DNA of 37,449 nt from assembly GCA_016220005.1 (NCBI GenBank), contig JACRIV010000119.1:1-37449 (forward strand), in the 5' to 3' direction. Source of the stretch: Deltaproteobacteria bacterium. GTDB lineage: Bacteria > Desulfobacterota > Deferrimicrobia > Deferrimicrobiales > Deferrimicrobiaceae. Position 1 is the stretch's first letter, and every line of letters starts with the position of its first letter. This document shows positions 1 to 8,696 of the stretch, one piece after another. Under the pieces are notes generated by a model that was not told the DNA's origin, ran no database searches, and worked only from the letters and a program-made list of their open reading frames with translations. A program made the translations under genes and the position numbers.

Positions 1-124
1 AGTGGAACCGAGCTCCGAGGCAGGCGCCGACCAACGGGAGGAAGAGCGGCCATGGATGGCCGCGGAAGCCTGCCGAGGTGGACGCGACGCCCGGACAGGA
101 TGTCCGGGCAGGAGCGGCAAGGCG
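1..124 (+). repeat. Dispersed structured repeat, module 1 (copy A; may continue left of the window)
   Basis: Aligns by eye nearly end to end with 29857-29980. Contains perfect inverted repeats GCGGCCA-TGGA-TGGCCGC (46-63), GGCAGGC/GCCTGCC (19-25/68-74) and GCCCGGACA-GGA-TGTCCGGGC (89-109). Confidence 0.85.
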
Positions 125-246
125 CGCGACCGAGGGCCCCGGAGACGTAGTCGACACTACGTCGAGGAGCCCGACCGAGCGCAACGCAGTAGACATGCCC
201 GTATCCGCCGCCGCAGCAGAAGCCTGGCGAGAAATGCGGGCTAGCG
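119..246 (+). repeat. Dispersed structured repeat, module 2 (copy A)
   Basis: 128 nt matching 17492-17619 with about 6 mismatches in a hand alignment. Contains perfect hairpin GACGTAGT-CGAC-ACTACGTC (144-163). Confidence 0.9.
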
Positions 247-260
247 AAAGGGAAGGGCCG

Positions 261-908
261 ATGACCGAGTACGGGCAGGACGAGATCCTGGAACTGATCT
301 GGACGTTGCGCGAGGAGAGCCGTTCCACGAAATCGCGCCTGATGGAGCGGTCGGAGGAAGAGCACCCCGACAGACTCCTTGAGGAGCTGGTTCATGCGGG
401 CCTGGTGGAGATTTCGGGGGACGACGTCCGGCTGACGCGTACAGGCGACGAGCGGGCCCGCGGGATCATCCGGAGGCACCGCCTTGCCGAGGTCCTGCTC
501 CACAACCTGTTCGATCTGGATTCCTCCCAGATGGAGAACAGCGCCTGCAAGTTCGAGCACATCCTGACCACGCCCGTGACCGAAAGCGTGTGCACCTTCC
601 TGGGGCATCCCCCGGTGTGCCCCCACGGGCGGGCCATCCCGCGCGGGGACTGCTGCGACCGGATCCGCACGGAGATCCAGCCGCTCGTCACGCGCCTCTC
701 CGATGCCGGCCTGGGCGATTTTCTGCGGATCGTCTTCATCACCCCCAAGTCGCGCAAGCGCCTGGAGAAGCTGAGCTCCTTAGGCATCGTGCCGGGCAGC
801 CGCCTGCGCCTGCTCCAGCGAAACCCCTCATACGTCCTGCAGCTCGGAGAAACGACCGTCGCCGTCGACCGGGACATCACGGATGAGATTTACGTCAAGC
901 GCGCATAA
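261..908 (+). CDS. DtxR/MntR-family metal-dependent transcriptional regulator with C-terminal FeoA/SH3-like domain
   Basis: Protein MTEYGQDEILELIWTLREE...LLEELVHAGLVEISGDDVRLTRTGDERARGIIRRHRLAEVLL...CKFEHILTTPVTESVCTFLGHPPVCPHGRAIPRGDCC matches the DtxR family pattern. The ORF track extends to 78 only by reading through the repeat, so ATG 261 is the likely start. Confidence 0.85.
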   Translation: MTEYGQDEILELIWTLREESRSTKSRLMERSEEEHPDRLLEELVHAGLVEISGDDVRLTRTGDERARGIIRRHRLAEVLLHNLFDLDSSQMENSACKFEHILTTPVTESVCTFLGHPPVCPHGRAIPRGDCCDRIRTEIQPLVTRLSDAGLGDFLRIVFITPKSRKRLEKLSSLGIVPGSRLRLLQRNPSYVLQLGETTVAVDRDITDEIYVKRA

Positions 909-2133
909 GGGGCTCGCCCTCGTCCTGTGCGCCGTCCTGGCCATCGAATGGAGCGGGGCGGCGGTTTTCGCGGACTCCACCCCGGAGCCATGCCTCCTTC
1001 TCAAGTTTTCCGATCCCTCGATCCCCGCGGACCTTGCCCGGGAACGCCTGGAGCCCCTCCCCCGGCTCCTGCTCCGGGATCTCAGCGTGCAATGGGTGTC
1101 GCCGCCGTCGGAAACGCAGGCGGAGAAGGGCCTGAAAGAACTGTTCCTCGAACCGGACGACGCGGCCCTGGAAAGGATCTCCGGAAGGCTCGCGGAGGCG
1201 ATTCGGCGGATGGACCGGATGGAGACGGCCGAAGCGGCCAGGCTCCTTTCCGAGGCGGAAGGGCAAGCGAGGACATTTCGGTTCGGCGACGCAACGCGCC
1301 CCTATTTCGCGGAGATCTTCCTCCGGCGCGGACTGCTTCTCCTCTGGGAGGGGAACCGGGGCGGCGCGGAGGAGATGTTCGCACGCTCGCGGGTCCTCCG
1401 GCCGGATTTCGCTCCCGATGCGGGGCTGTTCTCGCCGACGTTCCGGGACGCGTGGGCGCGGGCGGGGGATCGCTCTCCTCCCGAGGCCGAAATCCTGATC
1501 CACTCCATTCCTCCGGGGGCAACCGTTTACCTTGATGGAAAGACCGCCGGGACCACGCCCGGGAGGTTCAAGGTCTCGGCGCGCGGACCGGTGCGCGTAC
1601 GGCTTGCGTACGCCGGTTACCGGGACGTCGAGAAGACTGGGCAATGGCTTCCGGGGGATTCCGAGGCCGTCGAATGGGTTTTGACACGCGACCGGATGGC
1701 GACGCTCGGAGAAATCCTGGCGGCGTCTCCCGACGGGAAGGGTTCCGGCCCATTGCTGTCGGAATTGGCGAGTGCCTGCGGCGCGTCGCGGGTCGCCCTT
1801 ATCGTCCTCGAAGACAAGGGGAACGGTCCCGCCGTCAGGCTTTTCGCCGCAAGGACGGGAGATGCGGCCCCTGCTTACCTGGGCCGATTCGACTGGCCCG
1901 CGGGCGATGAGGGGACCGCCGAAGCCGCCAGGACCGCGGCACGCATGCTCCGTGACGCAGGGTGGCCGGCGACGGATGAGTCCGGCCCAAAGGCCCGGAC
2001 TCCGTGGTATTCCAAGTGGTGGTTCTGGGCCATAATGAGTGTAGCTGCCGTCGGCGCGGCAGCGGGGCTGGCCGGCGGCGGGAGCGGGGGCGGCTCAGGG
2101 AGTTCCACCGGCACGATCGGCGTGACCTTTTAG
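883..2133 (+). CDS. PEGA-domain protein with N-terminal signal sequence and C-terminal hydrophobic/Gly-rich tail
   Basis: Hydrophobic N-terminus; PEGA-like segment PEAEILIHSIPPGATVYLDGKTAGTTPGRFKVSARGPVRVRLAYAGY; C-terminal TM segment followed by GGGSGGGSGSS. Confidence 0.75.
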   Translation: MRFTSSAHKGLALVLCAVLAIEWSGAAVFADSTPEPCLLLKFSDPSIPADLARERLEPLPRLLLRDLSVQWVSPPSETQAEKGLKELFLEPDDAALERISGRLAEAIRRMDRMETAEAARLLSEAEGQARTFRFGDATRPYFAEIFLRRGLLLLWEGNRGGAEEMFARSRVLRPDFAPDAGLFSPTFRDAWARAGDRSPPEAEILIHSIPPGATVYLDGKTAGTTPGRFKVSARGPVRVRLAYAGYRDVEKTGQWLPGDSEAVEWVLTRDRMATLGEILAASPDGKGSGPLLSELASACGASRVALIVLEDKGNGPAVRLFAARTGDAAPAYLGRFDWPAGDEGTAEAARTAARMLRDAGWPATDESGPKARTPWYSKWWFWAIMSVAAVGAAAGLAGGGSGGGSGSSTGTIGVTF

Positions 2134-2179
2134 AACGGCTGCCGCCGCAACGAAGCGGCATGGCACGCACGGATATTCC

Positions 2180-3493
2180 ATGACCTTACGCGAAAGATCG
2201 ATCGAAGCCTCCACGCCCCTGGCGGATGGGGCGTCCGTCGGTGTCATCGGGGCGGGTCCCGCGGGGACATTCTTCGCTCTTCATCTCCTGGAGCTGCTCC
2301 GGGAAAGAGGGCGCACAGCGCAAATCACCTTGATCGACCGGAAGACGTTTGCCAGTTCCGGGCCTTCGGGGTGCAACATGTGCGCGGGCGCCATCGGCCC
2401 CGCCATGGTGGCGAAACTCCGCGGCCTTTCGATTCTCCTGGACGAGACCGTCATCCGGCGGATCGCGGACGGGTACGAAATCCACGGAAGCGGGGTCTCG
2501 GTCACCGTGCGGAGTCCGGAGCGCGGGGAGATCTACACCGTTTTTCGGGGGGGAGGCCCCGTCGCTCCCTCGAGGAAGACGAAAAGCTTCGATCAGCATC
2601 TCCTGGATACGGCCGTTTCCCGGGGAGCGGGATTCCTTCACGAACGCGTGGAGCACATCGTGAGGACCCCTTCCGGTTTCCGGCTCGGACTTTCGGGAGG
2701 GAAGGAGCGAGACTTCGAATTTCTCGTGGGGGCTTTCGGCGTCAATACCTCCATCTCGCGGAAACTGGACATCGGATATGCACCCCCGAGGACCTGGCAT
2801 ACCGTCCAGGCCGAGATCCCGGCAGACAATGACTTCATCGAACGGCGTCTCCGCAACAGGATCCATATCATCCCCGCCACGAGCAAGGCCATCCGGTTCC
2901 TCGCGATCACGCCGAAAGACGACTTCCTGACGCTGACCGGCATCGGCGAACACGTGAAAATCGGGGAACTGGAAAGGGAGAGGGAGCGGAACCGCGTTCT
3001 GGGGGGCCTGCTGCCGGAAGGGGCAAATGTGCTTTGCCATTGTCACCCCCAGGTGCCGGTTGGCGTCGCGAGGAACCCCTATTCCGACAGGATCGCCATC
3101 GTCGGGGATGCATTCATCTCGCGGTACCTGAAGAACGGCATCGAGTCGTCGCACGACACGGCGCGTACGCTGGCGGAGGCGGTCGTCACCTACGGCATTT
3201 CGGCGGATGCGCTGCGCGACCATTTCTATCGTCCCTGCATCGGGCGGTTCCGGTATGATAACGTCTGGGGGAGGATGCTGTTCGGCATCTACGAGAGCGT
3301 GCTCCGGAAAGGCCACCTCTCGGATGCCTATCTCCGGTCGGTGTCGGCCGGCGAAGCGTCGGGAAGGACGGCCCAGGCGCACATCCTCTGGTCCGTGTTC
3401 GCGGGAGACGCCCCCTATCGCGAGATCGCGGGGGAGGCGTTCTCCCCCCGTTCGATCGTGGAGCTGTCGAGAAACTTCCTTGGCGGGAGATGA
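2180..3493 (+). CDS. NAD(P)/FAD-dependent oxidoreductase, geranylgeranyl reductase-like
   Basis: Rossmann motif VGVIGAGPAGTFFALHLLELL; GDAFISRYLKNGIESSHDTARTLAEAVV resembles the FAD-binding GD box of this family. Confidence 0.75.
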   Translation: MTLRERSIEASTPLADGASVGVIGAGPAGTFFALHLLELLRERGRTAQITLIDRKTFASSGPSGCNMCAGAIGPAMVAKLRGLSILLDETVIRRIADGYEIHGSGVSVTVRSPERGEIYTVFRGGGPVAPSRKTKSFDQHLLDTAVSRGAGFLHERVEHIVRTPSGFRLGLSGGKERDFEFLVGAFGVNTSISRKLDIGYAPPRTWHTVQAEIPADNDFIERRLRNRIHIIPATSKAIRFLAITPKDDFLTLTGIGEHVKIGELERERERNRVLGGLLPEGANVLCHCHPQVPVGVARNPYSDRIAIVGDAFISRYLKNGIESSHDTARTLAEAVVTYGISADALRDHFYRPCIGRFRYDNVWGRMLFGIYESVLRKGHLSDAYLRSVSAGEASGRTAQAHILWSVFAGDAPYREIAGEAFSPRSIVELSRNFLGGR

Positions 3494-3497
3494 CCGA

Positions 3498-3842
3498 ATG
3501 GAGCTGGCGCAGGGACCCTCCTGGTGGAAACCGAGGCTGCCGCTCCTCATCGCGTGCGCGTTCGCCGTCGTGGCGCTTCTTTTCTCCCTTTTCAGGGATA
3601 TGGGGATCGTGGGTACCTTGAAGCTGTACAAAACCCAGCAGCAGGTCTTGGAGGACAACGCACGGCTGCGCGAGGAAAACGCGCGGCTGCAGCAGGAGGT
3701 CCGGAAACTCCGGACCAACCCATCCTACATCGAGGAGATCGCCAGAAAGGAGCTTGGCCTCATTCGCGATAAAGAGAATGTCATTGTCCTCGACCGGAAA
3801 AAGGATCCCTCTCCGGCAAAGGGGGGAACGGGCCGTCCGTAA
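3498..3842 (+). CDS. ftsB: FtsB/DivIC-like septum formation initiator
   Basis: Short protein with one TM segment followed by coiled coil LYKTQQQVLEDNARLREENARLQQEVRKLRTNPSYIEEIARKELGLIRDKENVIVL. Start taken at ATG 3498 inside the 3207-3842 ORF. Confidence 0.75.
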   Translation: MELAQGPSWWKPRLPLLIACAFAVVALLFSLFRDMGIVGTLKLYKTQQQVLEDNARLREENARLQQEVRKLRTNPSYIEEIARKELGLIRDKENVIVLDRKKDPSPAKGGTGRP

Positions 3843-5928
3843 ATATACCGTTCCCGCTCTTTCGCTCGTTCACCTCCTCTTCCTTCCTGCCGGCCGGCAT
3901 GGGGATGCCTGGGCGCGATGGTCGTCCTATTGGGCGGCTTCGGCGTTCGCCGCAGTCGTCATCCTGCTCCTCCGCGACCTGATCTCGTCCCGAAGCGAAA
4001 ACAGGCTGCCGGACGTTCCTTCCGTTCTTGCCTGGGCGGCGGCGGGCCTCCTCGAGTTCCACGCCCTGATTCCCGCCGTCGCGGACTCACGTCTCGTGCC
4101 CGCGGTGCTGTTCCCGTCGGTCGCCTTCCTGCTTCCCGGCCTTCCTGCGGCGATCTACTCCGCTGCCGCCTCGGCATGGCTGCTCTGGTCGCCGGGGTCC
4201 GCCTGGCCGATGAGCGCGTGGATGCCGTCGATCGCGGGAATGGCGGTTCTCGGGACCTGCGCGGGATGGGCCGCGCGAAGGAGGATCGGCCGGCCGGGGG
4301 CCGGGAGGGAGATGATGCAGGAGGCCATCAAGGAAAGCCGGTCGCTTGTCCTTCCCTGGGAGGACCCGTTCGCCGGAAGGGAGCGGAAGCTTCCCGCCGA
4401 CATCGAACACCTTGGATTGCTGCGCGTACGGGAGGAGCACATGGATGCGGTCCGGCGCACGCTTGAGGGGCTGCTGCCGGTTACCGGCGCCGAGAGGATC
4501 TATTATGTGCATCCGTCGCCCGGCCCCGGGAGGCCCTTCCGCGTAGGCGCGGCGGCGCACCGGGGCGGAGAGGGCGGCGACGGGGACCTTGCGATCCCGG
4601 ACCACTTCGTGCCGCTGCGCGAGGCGATGCTGTTCCGGCGGACGTTCGTATCCGAAGCGAAGGACGCGGGAAGCTGGACCGTCGGGGAGGCAAAGCGGGA
4701 AGAGCGGGCGAAAGGGATCGCCACGGCGCCGGTCGTCGTCGAAGGAAACGTGGAAGGGGCGATACTGGCAACGCGGTTCGCGGAAGGCAGGTGGACCGAA
4801 CCGGTGGGACAGATGCTGGAGATGGGGGCCTATTTCATCGCGAAGGAGCTGGAGGGAGCGAGGCAGCGGTATCAGGAGGCCCTGCACCTGGCGAAGCAGG
4901 AGGGGTTCCATCGGCTCGTCCGGAGGATCGCGGAGATTTCCGAGAAGGCGGACGGTGGGAGGCAGGAGAGCGTTTCACCGCGGGGCGAGGTCTACCGAGT
5001 TGCGGCGGAGCAGGTCCGCCGGCATCTCGACGTCGACAGGGTTCTCCTCGTCGAGACGGCAGAGGACGGAAAACGCGGACGGATCGCCTGGGAGGCCGGC
5101 GGGACGACGTCCCGGGACGGAGAAGAATGGGTGCCCGTGGAAGGGACTTATCTCGAATGGGTCACGAGGCACGGCGTTCACCGCATCTTCTCCGACGCGG
5201 GGACAGGGCGCGGCAAGTTCCCCGTCCTCCCTCCCGCCTGGTCCGACGACTCCGGAGAGGCCCATCTGCTCGTGCCTGTTCCGGGGACGGGCGGATTTCG
5301 CGGAGTCCTGGCATGCGCCTCACGGAGAGACAGGAACTTCGACGGGCGCGACGCGGAGGCCGTCGCGGAGATCCTCGCCATCATGAGGATGGGGATCTCC
5401 CACGCGCTTCGTCTTGAGACGCTGGAGAAGCAGGCCGAGTGCGACGGGTTGACGGGGCTCCTGAACCGGAAGACCTTTCAGGAGCGGCTGAACAACGTCC
5501 TCTCCCGCCTGGACGGGCGATACGCCTGCGCCGTGATCATGATCGACATCGACCATTTCAAGAAGATCAACGATACCTACGGCCATCCCGCAGGCGACGA
5601 GGTCCTGAGGAAAGTATCGAGCGTCATCCGGAAGACCGTCCGGAAAGTCGACATGGCCGCACGCTACGGGGGAGAGGAATTCGTCCTCTACCTCCACATG
5701 ACCGACCGTCAGCACGCGGTCCAAGTGGCGGAACGCCTGCGGCTCATGATCCGGCAAACGAGGTTTGTCTTTGGCGGGAAGGAGCTGGGGGTGACCGCCT
5801 CATTGGGGGTCGCCTGCCATCCCGCGCATGGACGGACCGGCGAGGAGCTGCTTGGGCACGCCGATATCTCCCTGTATCGTTCCAAGGAGAGCGGACGCGA
5901 CCGGACCTCTGTCTATTTAGAACAGTGA
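3778..5928 (+). CDS. Membrane-anchored GAF-GGDEF diguanylate cyclase
   Basis: N-terminal TM segments; GAF-like middle; C-terminal DGLTGLLNRKTFQERLN...MIDIDHFKKINDTYGHPAGDEVLRKVSSVIR...RYGGEEFVLYL. Exact start uncertain (overlaps ftsB). Confidence 0.9.
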   Translation: MSLSSTGKRIPLRQRGERAVRKYTVPALSLVHLLFLPAGRHGDAWARWSSYWAASAFAAVVILLLRDLISSRSENRLPDVPSVLAWAAAGLLEFHALIPAVADSRLVPAVLFPSVAFLLPGLPAAIYSAAASAWLLWSPGSAWPMSAWMPSIAGMAVLGTCAGWAARRRIGRPGAGREMMQEAIKESRSLVLPWEDPFAGRERKLPADIEHLGLLRVREEHMDAVRRTLEGLLPVTGAERIYYVHPSPGPGRPFRVGAAAHRGGEGGDGDLAIPDHFVPLREAMLFRRTFVSEAKDAGSWTVGEAKREERAKGIATAPVVVEGNVEGAILATRFAEGRWTEPVGQMLEMGAYFIAKELEGARQRYQEALHLAKQEGFHRLVRRIAEISEKADGGRQESVSPRGEVYRVAAEQVRRHLDVDRVLLVETAEDGKRGRIAWEAGGTTSRDGEEWVPVEGTYLEWVTRHGVHRIFSDAGTGRGKFPVLPPAWSDDSGEAHLLVPVPGTGGFRGVLACASRRDRNFDGRDAEAVAEILAIMRMGISHALRLETLEKQAECDGLTGLLNRKTFQERLNNVLSRLDGRYACAVIMIDIDHFKKINDTYGHPAGDEVLRKVSSVIRKTVRKVDMAARYGGEEFVLYLHMTDRQHAVQVAERLRLMIRQTRFVFGGKELGVTASLGVACHPAHGRTGEELLGHADISLYRSKESGRDRTSVYLEQ

Positions 5929-5961
5929 TTGATAATTTACCCTTTCCTTTTAAGGACTTAT

Positions 5962-5989
5962 TGACAACTGTCGGGTCGCCGTGTTAATC
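5962..5989 (+). promoter_or_regulatory. Candidate sigma70-type promoter for cspA
   Basis: TTGACA (5962-5967), 16-nt spacer, GTTAAT (5984-5989), upstream of the cold-shock gene. Confidence 0.5.
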
Positions 5990-6024
5990 CAAGTCCAGCT
6001 TACACCCTTGTTGGAGGTCTTGCG

Positions 6025-6228
6025 ATGAAACGTATCGGGACCGTGAAATGGTTCAACGAGACGAAGGGATACGGGTTCATTGAGCAGGACGGCCAAAGGG
6101 ATATTTTCGTGCATTACTCCGCTATCCGGATGGACGGATATCGGACGCTCAAGGAAGGACAGGAGGTCGAGTACGAGGCGGTCGAGACGCCCAAGGGGCT
6201 CCAGGCCACCGAGGTGACCTGCCGATAG
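6025..6228 (+). CDS. cspA: Cold-shock protein (CspA family)
   Basis: [34 protein letters not shown] contains RNP1 (KGYGFI) and RNP2 (DIFVHY). Confidence 0.95.
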   Translation: MKRIGTVKWFNETKGYGFIEQDGQRDIFVHYSAIRMDGYRTLKEGQEVEYEAVETPKGLQATEVTCR

Positions 6229-6229
6229 G

Positions 6230-6252
6230 CCGTGAGGCGTGCCTCGCACGGC
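6230..6252 (+). repeat. Short module-3 repeat copy, imperfect hairpin downstream of cspA
   Basis: 23-nt CCGTGAGGCGTGCCTCGCACGGC is identical to 29999-30021. Can fold CCGT-GAGG-CGTG-CCTC-(GC bulge)-ACGG. Confidence 0.7.
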
Positions 6253-6304
6253 ATTAGGAGCCTCTCGCGCTCGCGGTTTTACGTTGACTTCCCCCCTCAT
6301 AGGG

Positions 6305-6326
6305 TAATAAAGTATTTACTTTATTA
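6305..6326. promoter_or_regulatory. AT-rich inverted repeat upstream of argS (candidate operator)
   Basis: TAATAAAGTA-TT-TACTTTATTA has perfect 10-bp arms, lies about 15 nt after TTGACT (6284-6289) and ends 27 bp before the GTG start of argS. Confidence 0.45.
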
Positions 6327-6352
6327 ACTTTTTCCTATTTTCGAGGCAGTGC

Positions 6353-8017
6353 GTGGATGTCCGAAAAATCACCGAATCCATCCTTCAGGCCGGAATAAAA
6401 CGGAAATTGAGGGATTGGGGGATCGACCAGGACGTCTTGGTTGCCGTCGAGATCCCCCGGCAGGAGGAGCACGGGGATTTCTCGACCAATGCCGCGATGC
6501 AGCTTGCCAGGCTGGTCGGGAAGAAGCCGAGAGACGTCGCCGCGCAGCTCCTTGAATCGATCCGCGCGGAAGATGAGCGGGGCTGGTTCGGGTCCCTCGC
6601 GGTGGCGGGGCCGGGCTTCATCAATATCGTCCTGTCCGATGGGGCCTGGAGGGAGGTCCTGTCCACCGCCCTTCGCAAGAGGGCCGGGTTCGGCGCATCC
6701 GACCAGGGGAAGGGCCAGAAAGTACTCGTGGAATTCGTGTCGGCGAACCCGACCGGGCCCCTCCACGTCGGTCACGGCCGCGGGGCGGCCGTGGGGGACG
6801 CGCTTGCCCGGATCCTCTCGTTCGAGGGGTATGAAGTCACCACCGAGTATTACGTGAACGATGTCGGGAACCAGATGGACAATCTGGGCCGATCCCTGTT
6901 CGCCCGGTACCTGCAGGTATGCGGGAAGGACGCGGCGATGCCTACGGACGGTTACCGGGGAGAGTACCTCACGGAGATCGCGCGCGAGTTCCGGAGCAAG
7001 GTCGGCGACCGGTATGCGGGGGAAACCTTCGGCGAGGCGCTCCCCGTCTTCCGCCAGGTCGCCTGCGAACGGATCCTCGACGGGATCCGCAAGGACCTCG
7101 AGGACTTCCGGGTGCGGTTCGACCGGTGGTTCAGGGAGGAAAAGCTCCACAGGGAAGGGCATGTCGCCGCCGCCATCCGGGACCTGCGGGACCGGGACCT
7201 GGTCTACGAGTCCGAAGGGGCGGTATTTTACAGAAGCGAGGCCCACGGGGACGAGAAGGACCGCGTCCTCGTCCGCGCCGACGGACGGACGACCTACTTC
7301 GCGGCGGATGTAGCGTACCACCGCCTGAAGTTCCGGCAAGGATACGGCCGGATGATCGACATCTGGGGGGCGGACCATCACGGGTACGCCCCGAGGCTCC
7401 TGGCGGCGATGAGCGGGCTGGGCGAGGACCCGGAGCGCCTCGAGGTTCTGCTCGTCCAGTTCGTGACTCTCGTCAGGGAGGGGAAGGCGGTCCAGATGTC
7501 GACGCGGTCCGGGGAGTTCACGACCCTCCGGGAGGTCCTGGACGAAGTGGGCCCGGACGCGGCCCGCTTCTTTTACCTGCTCCGGAGCTTCCATTCCCAC
7601 CTGGACTTCGACCTCACGCTCGCCAAGACCCAGGGGAGCGAGAACCCGGTGTACTACATCCAGTACGTCCATGCCCGGATCTGCAGCATCTTCCGGGAGG
7701 CCGCCGCGCAAGGGGTCGAGCTGTCGGACCATCCTCCGCTCTCCTCGCTGTCGCTGCCGGACGAACTGGGGCTGATGAAGAAGATCGCCCGTTTCCCCGA
7801 CGTCGTGTCGGAGGCGGCCAGAACGAGAGAGCCGCACCGGATCCCGTTCTATCTGCTTGAGCTGGCGCGGGAGTTCCACGCCTTCTACCAGAACCACCGT
7901 TTCCTCGGGGAGACCCCGGAGAGGACGGAAGGAAGGCTGGCGCTCGCCAGCGCGGTCAGGACCGTCGTCGCCAACGGGTTGTCTCTCATCGGCGTTTCCG
8001 CGCCGGAGCGCATGTGA
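6353..8017 (+). CDS. argS: Arginyl-tRNA synthetase
   Basis: VEFVSANPTGPLHVGHGRGAAVGDALARIL carries the class I HIGH-like motif. Also VYYIQYVHARICSI and a C-terminal DALR-like domain. GTG start. Confidence 0.95.
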   Translation: MDVRKITESILQAGIKRKLRDWGIDQDVLVAVEIPRQEEHGDFSTNAAMQLARLVGKKPRDVAAQLLESIRAEDERGWFGSLAVAGPGFINIVLSDGAWREVLSTALRKRAGFGASDQGKGQKVLVEFVSANPTGPLHVGHGRGAAVGDALARILSFEGYEVTTEYYVNDVGNQMDNLGRSLFARYLQVCGKDAAMPTDGYRGEYLTEIAREFRSKVGDRYAGETFGEALPVFRQVACERILDGIRKDLEDFRVRFDRWFREEKLHREGHVAAAIRDLRDRDLVYESEGAVFYRSEAHGDEKDRVLVRADGRTTYFAADVAYHRLKFRQGYGRMIDIWGADHHGYAPRLLAAMSGLGEDPERLEVLLVQFVTLVREGKAVQMSTRSGEFTTLREVLDEVGPDAARFFYLLRSFHSHLDFDLTLAKTQGSENPVYYIQYVHARICSIFREAAAQGVELSDHPPLSSLSLPDELGLMKKIARFPDVVSEAARTREPHRIPFYLLELAREFHAFYQNHRFLGETPERTEGRLALASAVRTVVANGLSLIGVSAPERM

Positions 8018-8691
8018 AATACCTGTACAATAAGAAAGGGATCAGGCGAGGAGAGGGGGAGAGGCATCAGTTCGCCTTTTTCGCGATCGGTGCGATCGTC
8101 GTCCTCGTGGCCGTATTCGTGATCGGACTCCAGGTGGGGAGGGTCGTCGAGAAGAACGCCGCGCCGCCCGAGGTGAGGTCCGGGAAGACCGCGCCCGCGG
8201 CGGAGACCCGGAAGTCGTCCGCGCAGGCCGGCGCTGCCGACATCCGCAAGGACCTCGGCGCCTTCTCCGAGGATGCGACCAAGGTTCCCGTCGTCCCGCC
8301 TCCAGATGCGAAGAGTGCCGTGAACGAGGTCGAGAAGAACCTGACCTTTCAGGAGACTCTCGCCAGGAAGACCGCGGAACCGGTCCCCCTCGTCCGGAGC
8401 GCGCCCGCCGACAACAAGGCCGCCGCGGAGGCGGAACCCGCACGCGGCGGAACGGGACGGAAATACCTCGTCCAGGCCGGCGCCTTCCGCGACAAAGCGA
8501 TTGCGGATGGATATCGGAAGCGGCTGGCCAAGGCGGGGTATGCCGTAAAGGTCGTGAAGGGGACGGGGAAGGACAAGGAAAAGTTGTTCCGTGTCCTGGT
8601 GGGGCCGTTTTTGGACAAGGAGGCGGCCCGCAAGACGGTCCGGAAGCTAATGGCCGAGATGAAGATCGACGCATTCCTTCTGGCGGGGTGA
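8014..8691 (+). CDS. SPOR-domain protein
   Basis: Single N-terminal TM segment and C-terminal KYLVQAGAFRDKAIADGYRKRLAKAGYAVKVV...FRVLVGPFLDKEAARKTVRKL. Confidence 0.85.
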   Translation: MKYLYNKKGIRRGEGERHQFAFFAIGAIVVLVAVFVIGLQVGRVVEKNAAPPEVRSGKTAPAAETRKSSAQAGAADIRKDLGAFSEDATKVPVVPPPDAKSAVNEVEKNLTFQETLARKTAEPVPLVRSAPADNKAAAEAEPARGGTGRKYLVQAGAFRDKAIADGYRKRLAKAGYAVKVVKGTGKDKEKLFRVLVGPFLDKEAARKTVRKLMAEMKIDAFLLAG

Positions 8692-8696
8692 ATCGG

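Noticed and set aside
2134-2179. GCCGCCGCAACGAAGCGGC hairpin after the PEGA gene as a member of the dispersed repeat family
   Set aside because: A short GCCGC/GCGGC hairpin only; no sequence match to modules 1-3 and no T tract, so neither a family member nor a convincing terminator.
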